From the NCBI GenBank assembly GCA_021397835.1, contig JAJFZO010000191.1, positions 4,779,001 to 4,843,000 of the forward strand: a stretch of 64,000 bases of DNA, given 5' to 3'. Below are positions 1-12,352 of this stretch, piece by piece. Under the pieces are notes generated by a model that did no database searches, was not told the origin of the DNA, and saw nothing but the letters and a program-made list of their open reading frames with translations. The stretch is from Moringa oleifera (Eukaryota > Streptophyta > Magnoliopsida > Brassicales > Moringaceae). Made by a program: the position numbers and the translations under genes. How positions within the stretch are numbered: the stretch's first letter is position 1; each line of letters opens with the position of its first letter.

Positions 1-78
1 TATGTTTAATTTCGCTAAGTCTACATGTGCATAAAGTGTATTTCACCATAGAAATGAATACAGTGATCTTTGGGGTAC

Positions 79-2814
79 CTTTTATATATCTCTGTATCTG
101 CGGAAGTAGTGGTACAGAAAACAACAGCAGTAATTTTATCTTTCTGCTTCTCCAGAAAACGCCGCACAGTCCCTGAACAAAAGTAAAACAAAAGATAAAT
201 TGGACAATCCAAAATCAATAAAAAGATGATCAAGCCAATGTCAATGCAATATCGCAAAAAAATCATAATATGAATATAAATCAACACATGGATAGATTGG
301 CACTAAAACAATTCCACAAATAACAGCATGTCATTTCATGAAAGTTATAACACCATAGTATTTCCTATAGTATAAAAATTATTAATGGTATAGGTCAGCT
401 TCAGGATTCCATCAAACAGTACCATTTCAAATATTTATTTTCTTTTGCCCTTGATAGGAGAATGTTTAAAATATTCTCATTCGTTGCATCCATTGTGATC
501 ATTTTCTGAAACAGTGGCTTTCCTATGATGTATTTAATTCTTACATAGAACAACAATGAGCAATAAAATTTGTCTGGCACTAAATTTCCCCATTTTATGT
601 CAGGTCACTTAAACATAACAGAATCTAGAGAAGAATTATAATAGGTAAGAAAATTTCTCACTTATAGCCACATGGGCAGCTGGTTCACGTGGGTAGTTTT
701 TAGCTTCCGTGTATATACAACCCATTGCAATGCTGCATTCAAACATTTCAAGCTGAAATAAGTTCCAGATCCATAAAACTACAGGAGAAGCACAACAAAT
801 GAGCACTTTACAAGAAAGGAAAATCTACTTCCTGTAACCAACAACCTTTTAAGCCCATTCTCAATGAGAAGTTCCAGGCATGACCGGTAGCAATGGCTCA
901 GAGCATTCTCTGCAGCAGTGTGATATTTTACAGCATACTTGGGGCCAACAGTATGGATAACTCTCCTAAAAATACATTGGGTGAAGAAAAAAGATCATTC
1001 AGTTTCCAATCAAGTAAAAATTTGACTAAATTATATAACATGAGAATTTTCAATTCACCATGAATACCTACAAACAGTGCAATAAATGTTTGCCTAATTT
1101 TATGAGCTAAAGAAATTGCACTACCAAACTAGCCCATAAAAACATGAGACATGGAAGATCTGACACTGCAAGAACACAAATGTGAATGACAGAAGATCTA
1201 CACTAAAGCAGTTTGCATCAAGATATTTTGCCAAGACAGGCTGACCACCCCAATATATAACTCGTAAGTACTTAAACTAAGACTTAACAACAGGAATAAC
1301 GACGTGTGAAAATTTTCATAACAAAAATACTGCATGTCTGTACAATTTACTCTGATCAATCTACTCTGATATGAAGCTTTATCAGCATGCACTGATCTCC
1401 TAGGCACATCAGTAAAGCGCAACAAGGAATAGAAATGAGCTTCTAAGATGATACTTGTCTGAATCTAAAAGTTTTTCATTCTCAACATATGCAAATATAC
1501 CAACCTAGCAGGAAGATCATATGCATTGGTCACTTTAGCCATTCCAGTTCGACATCCACCCTGTCAAAAGCAAAGGCACACACATAACTCCGATGTGGTA
1601 AGCCCTTAAAATGGACATAATATGTTCTTACATTGTAAAACATACATCTAAACTTTGGCTTGATGAAGATGTCAAAAAATCCTTTACCAATGACAAATGA
1701 GTAAAGACATTTTTTTTTTCCTTCTATATTGGATACAAAATAGCAGATTCTTCTTACTCAAAAAAGGAGAAGGGAAATGAGAAGGGGACTTTTTAACAAG
1801 CATTTACCAGTGTCGCACATTCTTCTGCAAGACCAGGTCCAGCAGCTGCATGCAAACCCGGGCTGCTATGTGCTTCATCTAAGTTCTGTGCAGCATCCAT
1901 TAGAGGAATATATCAGATGGAACATCAATATATTAGTCCCATAAATCAAAACAGAGATACAGTTTCAACGGAAATAATTGAATTAAAACACATGGGAGGA
2001 CCACAAACTCAAATCAATTTTCACAAATTTGCATTTTCTCAAAAGAACAATGGTTCAGGTTCCAAGGAGACGGCAACTATTATTCTGGGGGAGCTTCTCA
2101 CCCGCGTGCACAGATTAGGGATAGATGCAACATATATAATGTTCTCAATTTCTTGAACTACCTTATAAGACTCTCAATTGGTTAGTCAACTGCCTTCAAC
2201 TGATTTGATGCAAAACTTTTACCTCAAGTAGTTGTGAAACCCATGATTGGGCATCAAAGTTCCTCAATCTACTTGATATCAGGTAGCAGCTAGACAGAAA
2301 TTTAAAACACTATGCCCATAGTAATTCAAATCAGAAAGTTCATACTTCACCTACTTGGATGGCAAGTGAAGCACAAATTTTATAGATTCAGATTTTTTCC
2401 ATAGAGAGAACCATATGGTATTCAATATAGTGACAATTATAAATAGAAATCAAACAAGGTTGAACTAGAAAACATGTACCATCAAGTGCTTACCTCATTC
2501 GTAGAATTCACAACCGCATCCACCTCAAGATTCCATGGCTGTCCCCTCCACAAATATATCCTTGCGTTTATTTCATGGTCAATGGGAAATCTTGAGACCA
2601 TTCCATTGCTATTATTCTCTGCCCCAGCAGAGGTTGTTAAAGGATCAGGAAAATAAGAAGCAGAGAATATCTTATCTTCATTTTCATATTCCAAGGAAGA
2701 TCTATGCTCTGCATCAATCCACCGTGGTACTTGGTCCAAAGTCACAACTGAGTCCCCACTATCAGTTGGTATTCCACCCCGGGTGGTTGTGGCCGTGGCC
2801 ACTGGACGGTACAT
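79..2814 (-). CDS. Macro (Appr-1''-p processing) domain protein, GDAP2-like, 5' part
   Basis: Partial gene that continues beyond the left edge. Coding exons, in transcript order, are 2814-2494, 1885-1808, 1560-1505, 965-846, 732-662 and 172-79; all join in frame through GT-AG introns. The protein starts MYRPVAT and reaches a macro domain: LEVDAVVNSTNE, then the Gly/Ala-rich stretch LHAAAGPGLAEECATL, GGCRTGMAKVTNAYDLPA and RRVIHTVGPKY, which are the usual ADP-ribose-binding landmarks. The last exon in the window encodes the strand ITAVVFCTTTSADTEIYKR. In the plant family I recall (Arabidopsis At1g69340 type) a CRAL-TRIO domain follows; that part would lie outside the window. Macro domains bind or hydrolyse ADP-ribose derivatives; the substrate here is not known. 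ATG 2814 is chosen because the in-frame extension upstream has no ATG. Confidence 0.88.
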
Positions 2815-3530
2815 TATCTCCTCTCCCACCAATTAGATCGTTCAATTCTTGGTCCTTGTGCCAAAAACAATAGTGCCTCCCAACCCTGTGGAACTGAACC
2901 TCAAATGCCCAATTGAATTAGGCAAATCAGGCTCAAAGCAACCAAAGGGTCGTCCACCCTGAAAATAGGGAAATAATAATCACGTGAGAAATAGCAAATT
3001 CATCATTTAAAATCAGGACCTAGTTCAAAAGGAAAAGATAAAATTCCAATAACGGAGATCATCACGGGATACTCTATGCAACCTTAGCTTCTTACTTCCT
3101 AACGAAATCAAAAAAACTTTGTACCTTCTAAAAATTTAGAATTCTAACTCCAGGTGCAAAATTTGCTAAACATATTGAACACCAGGCAACCAAAATAAAA
3201 TTTAATACAACTTCCATCTCCTATTGTTACCTGAGAAAACGTAGGAAATTCCTGCGGGATAAACAAACGAGAAATAATTTCACCTATTAATAACTAATTG
3301 GCAACACAAAGTAAAGGTTTCCACTTCCAAGAATGAAAGACAAAAATAAAATAACACGATAAGAAAAGCAGAAGAAATCCTAAATTCAGCTTCCGGAAAT
3401 CACAGAGAGAGAGATACCTGATAATAAGCTTGCGGAGATCGAGAAATAATTTTTTATTATTATTCGCGGGGGAAGAAGATACAACCATGTACGCTGGCCC
3501 GATGAGCTAGCAGGGTTTGCTCGGCCAGAA
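2815..3530 (-). other. 5' leader of the macro-domain gene, with intron
   Basis: There is no convincing protein-coding sequence here. An acceptor-like site at about 2958 (TTTTCAG on the minus strand) and a donor near 3418 suggest a 5' UTR intron of about 0.46 kb. The transcription start probably lies near 3480-3530. The short ORFs on both strands in this stretch look like chance. Confidence 0.4.
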
Positions 3531-5024
3531 ATGGATACAATTGAAAAATCCCAATTTTGTTTGATTTGTCGTTTGCGTGGCATTTTCGGAACATCACAAA
3601 TCACCACCACCCGCACCGCGCCCCACTTCCCTATTTTTCGAAATTACTCCCCGGGCCCCTTTCCAGTTATTGACAAGTTTGGGCTCTTCTTGAATCCTGG
3701 CCCATCAAGACCCGAGCCTAGTTAGGATTGTATTTCATTTCGGCTCGAAGGATAATGTCAAGTCCTTAAAAATGTTCAGCCCATATGTTTATGCAAATAT
3801 ATTAAATAAGGATGAATATCATCCGCTGATTTAAGTTTTTTAATAAAAATATTTTAATAATTTTAAAAAAACTAAACTATTAAATTTATTAAATTATCAT
3901 ATATTATAATTTTATTAAAAATTAACTAAAAAAATCTTGATATATCAAAAAAGTCGTATAAAATTAATTTTTAAATAAAATTTATTAAATTATTGATCCA
4001 ATATAATATTGGTGTAGCTGAAAATAGATATGAACTCCAATAATTGTTAGAGAGACTAAAAAGGAATATGCTTCTTACTCCTCCACTTGAAGCCTATTGG
4101 AAAGATTTTTATTCAATGGGATAAGGCAGTTAGATGGAAATAGACAGAGCGGCCATTCTCCCTGGGTCCACATCATTAGAGACACATTAAAGTAGACATA
4201 AATTATTTTATAAAAAAGAACTATTAAATTTTTAATTTTTTTTTTTACCATACCGTCATTCTGTTTAAATACATATTAACTTGAGGAGACGCTTGAAATT
4301 ATTTTATCAAGATTTTCTATTGATTTTAACTGTGATAAATTTTTAATAAAAATATAATTTGTGATAATTTAATAAATTAAATTAATTAATTTTTTAATTA
4401 AAATATTTTCAATAATTTTTTAATTTTATAAATATCACTTATACATCTACATAATTTTAATTTTAATCTTATCAATATCACTTATAAATTAAAATATTTA
4501 TACAAAAACTATGTCATGCATGTTACAGATTAGATTCTTCAAAATTTGTAAAGATTTATAAGATGGTTGAATTCAGTATCCATGTCTTGACCATTTCTCT
4601 AACACTAAGCTTAGTCATATTCAAATAAAACACATCATAATTGTTCTTTTATAAATTTATTAAAGATCAATTAAAAAATATAATATTATATTAAATATAA
4701 GAAATTAAATAATGACAATAAATTGTAAATTAACTATAACAATAAATAAAATAATAAACCACGAGGATAATAATAGATAAAGTAGGATATCGTCACATGG
4801 GGTAGAGCACTAACCACTGTAATAAACATTAAGTTCTGTTTTTTCTTTTCTTTTTTTTATTGTATTAAACAATCAATCAATTTTGTCTTGTGTGGGTTTA
4901 TTTCAGTAAATTAAAAAATTATAATTTTATTTTTATGATTTATTATATGGTAATTTATTAAATGTTTATCATCTTGTAACAGACAGTTGTCGGGTTTCAG
5001 CCGTTTGGCAGCTTGGAAAATGGG
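3531..5024. other. A/T-rich intergenic DNA
   Basis: This lies between the divergent macro-domain and UGT-1 genes. The first 200 bases are mixed in composition and the rest is strongly A/T-rich. I see no gene, tRNA or clear repeat here; the UGT-1 promoter must lie at the right end. Confidence 0.6.
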
Positions 5025-5032
5025 TTTATAAG
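5025..5032 (+). promoter_or_regulatory. Probable TATA box of UGT-1
   Basis: TTTATAAG lies 70 bases before the UGT-1 start codon, at a sensible distance for a short 5' UTR. It sits in a mixed-composition stretch, so it stands out better than most TA-rich words in this window. Confidence 0.4.
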
Positions 5033-5101
5033 GTTTCCCGAGAGCTCGCCTATCCACCTACTCAGACCTGTGATTATCAGCAGCCTCACTTTGTACCAAA
5101 C

Positions 5102-6514
5102 ATGTCGAACTCCCATAGCAACCCCTCTTATGGACATGTTGGTCTGCTTCCGAGCGCCGGCATAGGTCATCTGACTCCTTTCCTCCGACTTGCTGCGTTG
5201 CTGGTCCGTAACGGTTGCAGGGTTACTTTAATTTCGACTGATCAGACTGTTTCTACGGCTGAATCTCAACTCATCTCTCGCTTCCTCTCTGCCTTTCCTC
5301 AAGTCGACCAAAAGCGTTTTAACATCCTACCTCTTGATCCCTCCACCGTCGCTTCGACCGACCCTTTCTGGCTCCAGTGGGAAGCCATTCGTCGCTCAAG
5401 TCACCTCCTCTCTTCCATCCTCTCCTCGCTCTCCCCACCTCTGTCGGCTCTTATCTCCGACGTGAGCCTGATTTCGTCTGCCCTTCCTGTCGCCAAAAAC
5501 TTTTCTCTCCCTAACTATGTCTTCTTCCCATCGTCGGCTAGAATGTTCTCTCTTTTTGCTAGCTTTCCTTCCATTGTTGCACCCAGTATTGATGCAGAAT
5601 CTTCTCGACAGAGTGATGTCATAGAGCTTCCAGGGCTGTCATCGATACCCAAATCATCAATCCCTCCGTTGCTTTTCAACCCAGACAGTTATTTCAGAAG
5701 TCTATTCTCGGAAGACAGCCGGCAGATAGCAAAATTGGATGGGATTCTGATCAACACGTTTGAAGGACTGGAAGCCAAGTGTCTGCACGCACTCGGTGCA
5801 GGGGAAGTGATAGATGGATTGCCGCCATTGTTTGCCGTTGGACCTCTGGTTCCTTGCGAGTTCGAGAAGGGAGAAAAGAATGCGCCCATGAAGTGGCTCG
5901 GTGACCAACCAGCAGAGTCGGTGGTTTACGTCTGCTTCGGCAGTAGAACACCATTGTCAAGGGAGCAAATAAGAGAGGTAGGGGACGGGTTGCTACGAAG
6001 TGGGTGCAAGTTCTTGTGGGTGGTGAAGGACAAGACGGTCGACAAAGAGGATGAAGAGGGACTAGCTGCAGTGCTCGGCCATGACCTCGCCCATAGAATT
6101 AAGGACAAAGGGTTCGTAGTGAAGGACTGGGTGGAACAAGGAGAGATACTCGGTCACAGAGCTGTCGGTGGCTTCGTGAGCCACTGTGGGTGGAACTCAG
6201 TCGTGGAGGCTTCATGGCATGGGGTCCCCTTGCTCGCGTGGCCGCAAAACGGGGACCAGAAGATCAACGCGGAGGTGGTGGAGACCAGTGGGCTTGGGAT
6301 GTGGGTGAAGAGCTGGGGGTGGGGTGGAGATGTGTTGGTGAAGGGAGAGGAGATTGGAGAGAGAATCAAGGAGCTGATGCGTAGTGATGAGTTGAGACTG
6401 AAAGCAACCCAGGTCAGAGAGAAAGCAAGAAGGGCTGTTGGAGATGTGGGCAGCTCAGACGAAAAGCTCAAAACACTCATTGATAACTGGAACAAGCTCA
6501 ATGGAAGCACTTGA
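5102..6514 (+). CDS. UGT708-like UDP-glycosyltransferase, copy 1
   Basis: Intronless, 470 aa, typical of family-1 plant UGTs. The N-terminal acceptor domain carries [11 protein letters not shown] with the catalytic His23. Asp120 in LISDVSLIS is the likely dyad partner. The motif DPFWLQ has Asp87, and FGSRT has Arg282. The 44-residue PSPG box runs from WVEQGEIL to GDQ and ends in the Gln usual for UDP-glucose users. The motif set and overall pattern match the UGT708 family, several members of which make C-glucosides of 2-hydroxyflavanones or dihydrochalcones; a C-glycosylation role is inferred from family only. All residues I can place for activity are present. It is a tandem duplicate of the gene at 10943, and even the 3' UTRs are alike. 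The enzyme is expected to be cytosolic. Confidence 0.93.
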   Translation: MSNSHSNPSYGHVGLLPSAGIGHLTPFLRLAALLVRNGCRVTLISTDQTVSTAESQLISRFLSAFPQVDQKRFNILPLDPSTVASTDPFWLQWEAIRRSSHLLSSILSSLSPPLSALISDVSLISSALPVAKNFSLPNYVFFPSSARMFSLFASFPSIVAPSIDAESSRQSDVIELPGLSSIPKSSIPPLLFNPDSYFRSLFSEDSRQIAKLDGILINTFEGLEAKCLHALGAGEVIDGLPPLFAVGPLVPCEFEKGEKNAPMKWLGDQPAESVVYVCFGSRTPLSREQIREVGDGLLRSGCKFLWVVKDKTVDKEDEEGLAAVLGHDLAHRIKDKGFVVKDWVEQGEILGHRAVGGFVSHCGWNSVVEASWHGVPLLAWPQNGDQKINAEVVETSGLGMWVKSWGWGGDVLVKGEEIGERIKELMRSDELRLKATQVREKARRAVGDVGSSDEKLKTLIDNWNKLNGST

Positions 6515-7066
6515 AGTTCATCAGGATTCTGGATTCTATGTTGTTGGTTTCCATCTGTATTATTTTCTGTGTTTATCTTCCTCAGATTAGAGGAGCAGAA
6601 TGGTTGAAGGTTTCAACCATATATGATATGAGAGTATGTTATATAAATTAAGATTTCTCTCAATTTTTCATAATTTAACAAACTAGATAACAATGATCGT
6701 TCCAAAGGAAAAAAAGAAAAAAAGAAATCAAATTATGCCAGTAACTGGTAATGCAGCCTATGCATACAGAAAATTTTGCCATTCCCAACTCATTGTACAA
6801 GTAGAACAATGACTATTTGGAAGAAGAAGATAAAGAACACCTGCCACTATCTGTAAGCAAGAAATTAAAAAATTCCATCTTGCACAGTAAATTTGCCTTT
6901 GCTCTGGTAATCCATAGGTGCAAAGAAGGGGATCTCAAGATCACTGTAATGCACTCAGTTCAAGCAGTACGGAAGAACTTGTTTGGATCCGTTCTTGCAT
7001 GGTAAATATGCTTTTCACTTCCAATGCTATGATGCTACCAAAGTGCAATATCAAGATCACTGCAAT
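6515..7066. other. Intergenic, between converging UGT-1 and plastid-protein gene
   Basis: This holds the UGT-1 3' UTR, which resembles that of UGT-2 in phrases such as GGATTCTG and CAGATTAG, and the 3' UTR of the minus-strand gene that ends at 7067. No other gene is seen. Confidence 0.55.
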
Positions 7067-8275
7067 TCATTCATCCACCCCAGCTTTCTGCTTCAGCATT
7101 GCAATGAACTTGTCCCTCTCCTCCGGTGACATTCCCTCTGCCGAGCAATCCCCTACACCCCATTCTGCTCCACGCAAGCAATACTTGTCCAGAATCTGTT
7201 GCCGGTTCCTGAAAAGTTCCCAGGAGAATGGTTAGGTGACAAATATTGACATTTGCTGCCCAATCTCCATTATCGTATCTCAAATTATTTGTGCATGCTC
7301 ACTATCAGAACAGTGCCCTTTTATTGGAACAAGGCCATTTAAGATCAGGTGAGTTATTTTTTCCTAATGGGGTAACCAAACTGTTGGGAAGAAACTAACT
7401 CAATTAATTGGGATGGTATTAATTTGATCTATGTGAACAGGTAATGAAGAGCCACGAAATTACTTTTCTTTGTTCAACTTGGATTTCTCTAATAGCTGCT
7501 TGAGTAAGGGAGATGATTTGAATCGGGCATCAGCTTCAGCATACTTCTTCTGGTTTTCTTCTGCAATATTAAGGGCATTGTGAAGGCATTAGTGTAATCA
7601 ATGCCGTAAATTAATGTGAAACAAAGTAGATAAAATTGAGCATGAGCTCACCATTAAAGCGATTAAGGAAGTCGATTTGAGGCAACTGAGGGCCAGGAAC
7701 TGATTCTATACCAGAGAATCCTGACAACAACCCAGCTTCAGCTGCAAAACCCAGAAGCTCAAATGATCATTCATGTCCCAAAAATCTCAGTTTGGCCAAT
7801 ATTTCAAACACGGTTTCATTTCAGAATTTTACATTCTATTCAGTCCTAACATGCAAATGCATTTCAATTTTCAAACAGCAACACTTAAGAAGATTCGTCA
7901 ATTATTCTTAAAGGCATTTGAAGTAAAAAAAAACTCAGCATAAGTCAAAGAAGGACCTCGGTTTCTTTCTCTTAGCTCAAGCATCTATACATTTTTTTCC
8001 GGAAAAATGGTTTGAAAGAACACTTCACCGTTTAAGAAGAAACAAAGAGTACCTGGATACGACGAGAGAAGAACAGTGAGTGAAGCAGCCAAAGGAACAA
8101 CAGACCTGTGCAGGAACTGGGAAAACTGTAAAGAAAACGAAGAAGAACAAGTTGAATGAGAAGGAGAAGTGGGGTTTTTACGGCACCCAATCTTGATTTT
8201 CCCGTAAAGATTTCTGGGATTTTCCCGAGCTGCAAGGTTGGGGCCCGAGAGAAGCGAGAAAGCGGAGCAAGTCAT
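7067..8275 (-). CDS. Small plastid (probably thylakoid-lumen) protein
   Basis: Four exons (8275-8053, 7741-7652, 7560-7464, 7208-7067) give 183 aa and close in frame. The N-terminus is rich in Ser, Thr and basic residues, like a chloroplast transit peptide. A hydrophobic stretch, VVPLAASLTVLL, follows and ends in a thylakoid-processing-type Ala-Glu-Ala at 75-77. The mature part of about 106 aa contains a conserved-looking segment (GFSGIESVPGPQLPQIDFLNRF), a charged helix and two Cys in KYCLRGAEWGVGDCS. I think this is the small family annotated in Arabidopsis as a YCF37 homologue (At2g23670), but that is from memory and uncertain. Lumen location is inferred. The gene lies between two tandem UGT copies and was not itself duplicated with them. 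Confidence 0.75.
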
Positions 8276-10089
8276 ACTCAGCCTTTACCTCTCCATTCCC
8301 TTACCTGGGGAGGAGAAAGTTTTGATGATAGGGAGGCCAAAATGAACGGCTCATATTAATCAATATCATGAAAAGATAAAAAAAAATATTTAATTAAAAA
8401 AAAAAGGAAAAGTAAAGCTTTTGGTTTCTTTGAACTTCCATGCACGTGGTTGGCACATGGATGATTTTATATTATTTTATAAATTCAAAAAATAAATTTA
8501 CAATTTATTATATTAATAATTATAAATAAATTATAATTTTTATTAAATTATCATTAATATATTTTAAAATTAAATTCAAAAATAAGATAAATATTTTTTA
8601 AAATTTAGGTTTTATTATCTCTTTTTAATCAAATTTTTATTTTTCAAAATTTTTCAAATAAATTTTAATATTTTAATTTTATTTAAATTAAATTTTATTA
8701 AAAATTTAAATGTTAAATATATTTAAATTAAATATATTTTAAAATAAATTTTGATATGTAATTGTTTTAATATTAAAAATATTTTATAAAAATTTATATT
8801 ATAAAAAATTTAAAAAATTTATAAAAAATAGTTGATTAGTTAAAAATTTTTCAAATTTGAGTCGTAGAATCGAAATGAAGTGTAGAATTTATTTGAGTAG
8901 TTTTTAATAATTTTAGTAATAAAAAATTATTAATTTTAATAATTATTTTAAATTAATATTTAATTTAAAAAATCAATAACTTAAGATTTATTTGAATACG
9001 TTTTGAAAATTATAATTTAGTTAAAAAAAGATAAAAATTTAATATTTTAAATGATATTTACTTTAAAAATAAAACTATATTTTTAATTAATTTGAATTAA
9101 ATTAATATTTTATTAATATTTAGTAATTTAATAAAAATAATAAAAAATTAATCTGCCTGTTTTTTTTCGTGATTTTAGAAAACATTATTTTTTATCATCG
9201 TGATTAAAATATTTTTAAATATTAATATTAAAAAATATATATTATAGTTGATTTTTTCTCTTTTCTCTTCTACATGAAACTTTACTCTTTGCATTGACAA
9301 GTAGATGATCAAAGCGAAATCAATTATTTATAAGAAAGATTCAAACTTTTAATAAATATTGATTAAAATTTTAATTTTTTACCATTGTAATGAGTAATTT
9401 TTAAGCTTTTTCAATATATATGTATATTTTTTAAATATTAAATATAAATATAAGATTTGCAACGTTGCCACTATGGTTGTCATAAAGGAAATCTTTCCAT
9501 CTTAAGAATATGGTAAAATGAGTCTATCTTTAGTAACATTATTTCAATCGCCTTATGGTGCAAAAATACTTTTTTATTTTCATATAATATTAAATTTTGT
9601 AGCAATGTTTTTTTAGCACGTGTAATATCTTATGTATATAATTAATATTTTTTAATGTGCATAATATTGACATGTAATATTCTTTTTGATGCGGTGTAAT
9701 ATTTTTGCTCGTAATATTTTTTTTGATGCATGTAAATTTTGGGCATAATGATCTATTCAATGCGTGAATTATTTTTTGCATGAATTATTGTGGTGCATGC
9801 GTGCATTATTTTGTGTGAATTATTGTGTTTTGGCATATGTACTGTTTACGTAAATTATTATGTTGACTTACCCAATCATCCAACGAATTTTTTTAAAATT
9901 TTTTGTAAATTTTTCACTAAAATCATCCGATATGATCTACCCCTATAAGAACAACATTATTTTTTGAAAGCACCAAATATTATTCAAGAACAAATTTTTG
10001 TTATATAAAAATGGAAAGATACATGTTACCATTGATTTTTTTCTTAAGGCCAAGAATATATTCTCACAATATCATGTGATTTTTCAAAA

Positions 10090-10630
10090 AAAAAATAAAT
10101 TAAAAAATCATATTATCAATCAAATTTTGGTGTTTAAAAAATAACAAATCCAACTTAATTTGTTAACTTGAATCAAATTAAATTTTTTTAAAAATTAGTA
10201 ATTAAAAATATTTAAATTAAAAAAAATCTTATATAATAATTTTAATTTAAAATTTTTGATGGATATATTATAAAAAATTAGTAATTAAAAATATTTAAAT
10301 TAAAAAAAATCTTATATAATAATTTAATTTAAAATTTTTGATGGATATATTATAAAAAATTTAGTATTGAAAATATATTTTTTAAATTGATATTATCAAA
10401 AATTTAAAATTGTTATTAAAATAAATTTTGAATAAAAATAATTTAAATTTAAAAAATAGACCTGAAGTGAATAATTTATTTAAGTTAAATCAACACACTC
10501 TTATTTTTATAATTATTTAATTTAAATCTAATTTAAATCAAATTAACAAATCAAAATTTGATTTATATAGTTTAAATGCAAAAATTTAATTAATAACATA
10601 AAATAAATATTAAAAATTTGTGTAATTTTT
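10090..10630. mobile_element. Foldback MITE-like element, copy A
   Basis: The left side reads ATTATCAATCAAATTTTGG, then a stretch like AAATCAAA...TTAACTTGAATC. The right side carries the inverse arrangement, TTTAAATCAAATTAACAA and AATCAAAATTTGATT, so the two ends fold back on each other over about 90-100 imperfect bases. The same ends occur in copies B-E. There is no coding capacity. Boundaries are approximate (within about 30 bases). An 83-base internal tandem duplication (10191-10356) makes it longer than its relatives. Confidence 0.5.
10191..10356. repeat. 83-bp tandem duplication inside element A
   Basis: Two nearly identical units, about 10191-10273 and 10274-10356, differ by about a one-base indel. 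Each runs from ATTAGTAATTAAAAATATTT to GATGGATATATTATAAAAA. The near identity shows that the duplication is much younger than the element around it. Confidence 0.8.
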
Positions 10631-10832
10631 ATTTTAAAAAATTTATACGAACTCAGTTAAAAATATTTTAATAAAATAATTTTAAATTTTTACAATAATA
10701 TAATAAGTTATAAAAATATTTTTTCATATATTTTCTTAAAAAATACAATTGTTAGGTTGGATGAATTGTTTGACTGTTAAGTAACATGAAAGGCTAAGAT
10801 TGGTTTGGGCTCTGTAAGATACATGAGGTCAA

Positions 10833-10840
10833 CTATAAGG
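10833..10840 (+). promoter_or_regulatory. Possible TATA box of UGT-2
   Basis: CTATAAGG lies about 103 bases before the UGT-2 start codon. The spacing differs from that of UGT-1, so the two promoters have diverged or use slightly different starts. Confidence 0.35.
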
Positions 10841-10942
10841 CTCACCCAAAGCTCCCAAGTTGCTTGTATCAAGAAAGGCACTTCCCCTCCTTCTCTCCAC
10901 TCACTCAGAGTTCAGTAGCAGCAGCCTCACTCCGCACCGGAC

Positions 10943-12352
10943 ATGTCAAACTCCGATGGGATTCCCTCTCATCAACACGTCGCTCTGCTTCCAAGCGCCG
11001 GCATGGGTCACTTGACTCCCTTCCTCCGCCTTGCTGCACTGCTTGTCCATAACCACTGCCGGGTCACTTTAATTTCGACTGATCAAACTGTTTCTTTGGC
11101 TGAATCTCAACTTATCTCTCGCTTCCTCTACGCGTTTCCTCAAGTGGATCAAAAGTATTTTCACATCCTTCCTCTCGATCCCTCCACCGTCACTTCTGCT
11201 AACCCTTTCTGGCTTCAGTGGGAAGCTATTCGTCGTTCCAGCCACCTCCTCTCTTCCATTCTCTCCTCGCTCTCCCCGCCTCTCTCAGCTCTTATCTTTG
11301 ACGTGAGCCTGATTTCCTCTGTCCTTCCTGTCACCAAAAACCTTTGTCTCCCTAATTATGTCTTCTTCACATCGTCGGCTAGAATGTTCTCTGTTTTTGC
11401 TAGCTTTCCTTCCATTGTTGCACCCAGTATTGATGCAGATTCTTTTCGACAGAGTGATGTTATAGAGCTTCCAGGCCTGTCATCGATACCCAAATCATCA
11501 ATCCCTCCGTTGCTTTTCAACCCAGACAGTTATTTCAGAAGCATATTCTCGGAAGACAGTCGGCAGATCCCAAACTTGGATGGGATTCTGATCAACACAT
11601 TTGAAGAACTGGAAGCTTCCGTTCACGCACTCAATGGAGGGAAAGTGATAGACGGATGGCCGCCATTGTTCGCCGTTGGACCTCTGGTTCCTAGCGAGTT
11701 TGAGAAGGGAGAAAAGGGTGCACCTATTCAGTGGCTCGATGACCACCCAGCGCAGTCGGTAGTGTACGTTAGCTTCGGCAGTAGAACACCATTGTCAAGG
11801 GAGCAAATAAGAGAGGTAGGGGACGGGTTGGTACGAAGTGGGTGCAAGTTCTTGTGGGTAGTGAAGGACAAGATGGTTGACAAAGACGACGAAGAGGGTC
11901 TGGCAGCAGTGCTCGGCCATGACCTCGCCGGGAGAATCAAGGACAAAGGGCTGGTAGTGAAGGACTGGGTGGACCAAGGAGAAATACTCGGTCACAGAGC
12001 TGTTGGTGGCTTCGTGAGCCACTGTGGGTGGAACTCAGTAGTGGAGGCTTCATGGCATGGAGTCCCCTTACTCGCGTGGCCGCAGCACGGCGACCAGAAG
12101 ATCAACGCGGAGGTGGTGGAGACCAGTGGGTTGGGGATGTGGGTGAAGAGCTGGGGATGGGGTGAAGATGTGTTGGTGAAGGGAGAGGAGATTGGGGAGA
12201 GAATCCAGGAGCTGATGGTTAGTGATGGGCTGAGACTCAAAGCAACCCAAGTCAGGGAGGAAGCAAGGAAGGCTGTTGGAGATGGTGGCAGCTCAAACAA
12301 AATGCTCAGAACACTCATCCAAACCTGGAACAAGATCCATGGAAGCACATGA
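10943..12352 (+). CDS. UGT708-like UDP-glycosyltransferase, copy 2
   Basis: Intronless, 469 aa, clearly a tandem paralogue of the gene at 5102. His23 in [11 protein letters not shown], Asp120 in LIFDVSLIS, Arg281 in FGSRT and a complete PSPG box (WVDQGEIL to HGDQ) are all present. The striking difference is at residue 87: the codon is AAC (Asn) where copy 1 has GAC (Asp), so the family's DPF motif reads NPF. In UGT708 enzymes this Asp has been reported, as I recall for soybean UGT708D1, to matter for activity. The copy may therefore be weakened or altered in acceptor or bond type, while otherwise looking under constraint with no frameshift or stop. Expected to be cytosolic with UDP-glucose as donor. 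Confidence 0.92.
   Translation: MSNSDGIPSHQHVALLPSAGMGHLTPFLRLAALLVHNHCRVTLISTDQTVSLAESQLISRFLYAFPQVDQKYFHILPLDPSTVTSANPFWLQWEAIRRSSHLLSSILSSLSPPLSALIFDVSLISSVLPVTKNLCLPNYVFFTSSARMFSVFASFPSIVAPSIDADSFRQSDVIELPGLSSIPKSSIPPLLFNPDSYFRSIFSEDSRQIPNLDGILINTFEELEASVHALNGGKVIDGWPPLFAVGPLVPSEFEKGEKGAPIQWLDDHPAQSVVYVSFGSRTPLSREQIREVGDGLVRSGCKFLWVVKDKMVDKDDEEGLAAVLGHDLAGRIKDKGLVVKDWVDQGEILGHRAVGGFVSHCGWNSVVEASWHGVPLLAWPQHGDQKINAEVVETSGLGMWVKSWGWGEDVLVKGEEIGERIQELMVSDGLRLKATQVREEARKAVGDGGSSNKMLRTLIQTWNKIHGST

Larger units (their letters stand above)
8300..10832. other. A/T-rich intergenic tract before UGT-2
   Basis: Very A/T-rich DNA without a supportable gene. It includes foldback element copy A (about 10090-10630). 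The rest is low-complexity TTTAAA-type sequence and probably also decayed repeats. Confidence 0.55.

Noticed and set aside
6154..6510. 118-codon minus-strand ORF opposite UGT-1, with a matching one at 11992-12348 opposite UGT-2
   Set aside because: Both are antisense shadows of the G/C-rich C-terminal coding region. Their likeness simply follows from the paralogous genes.
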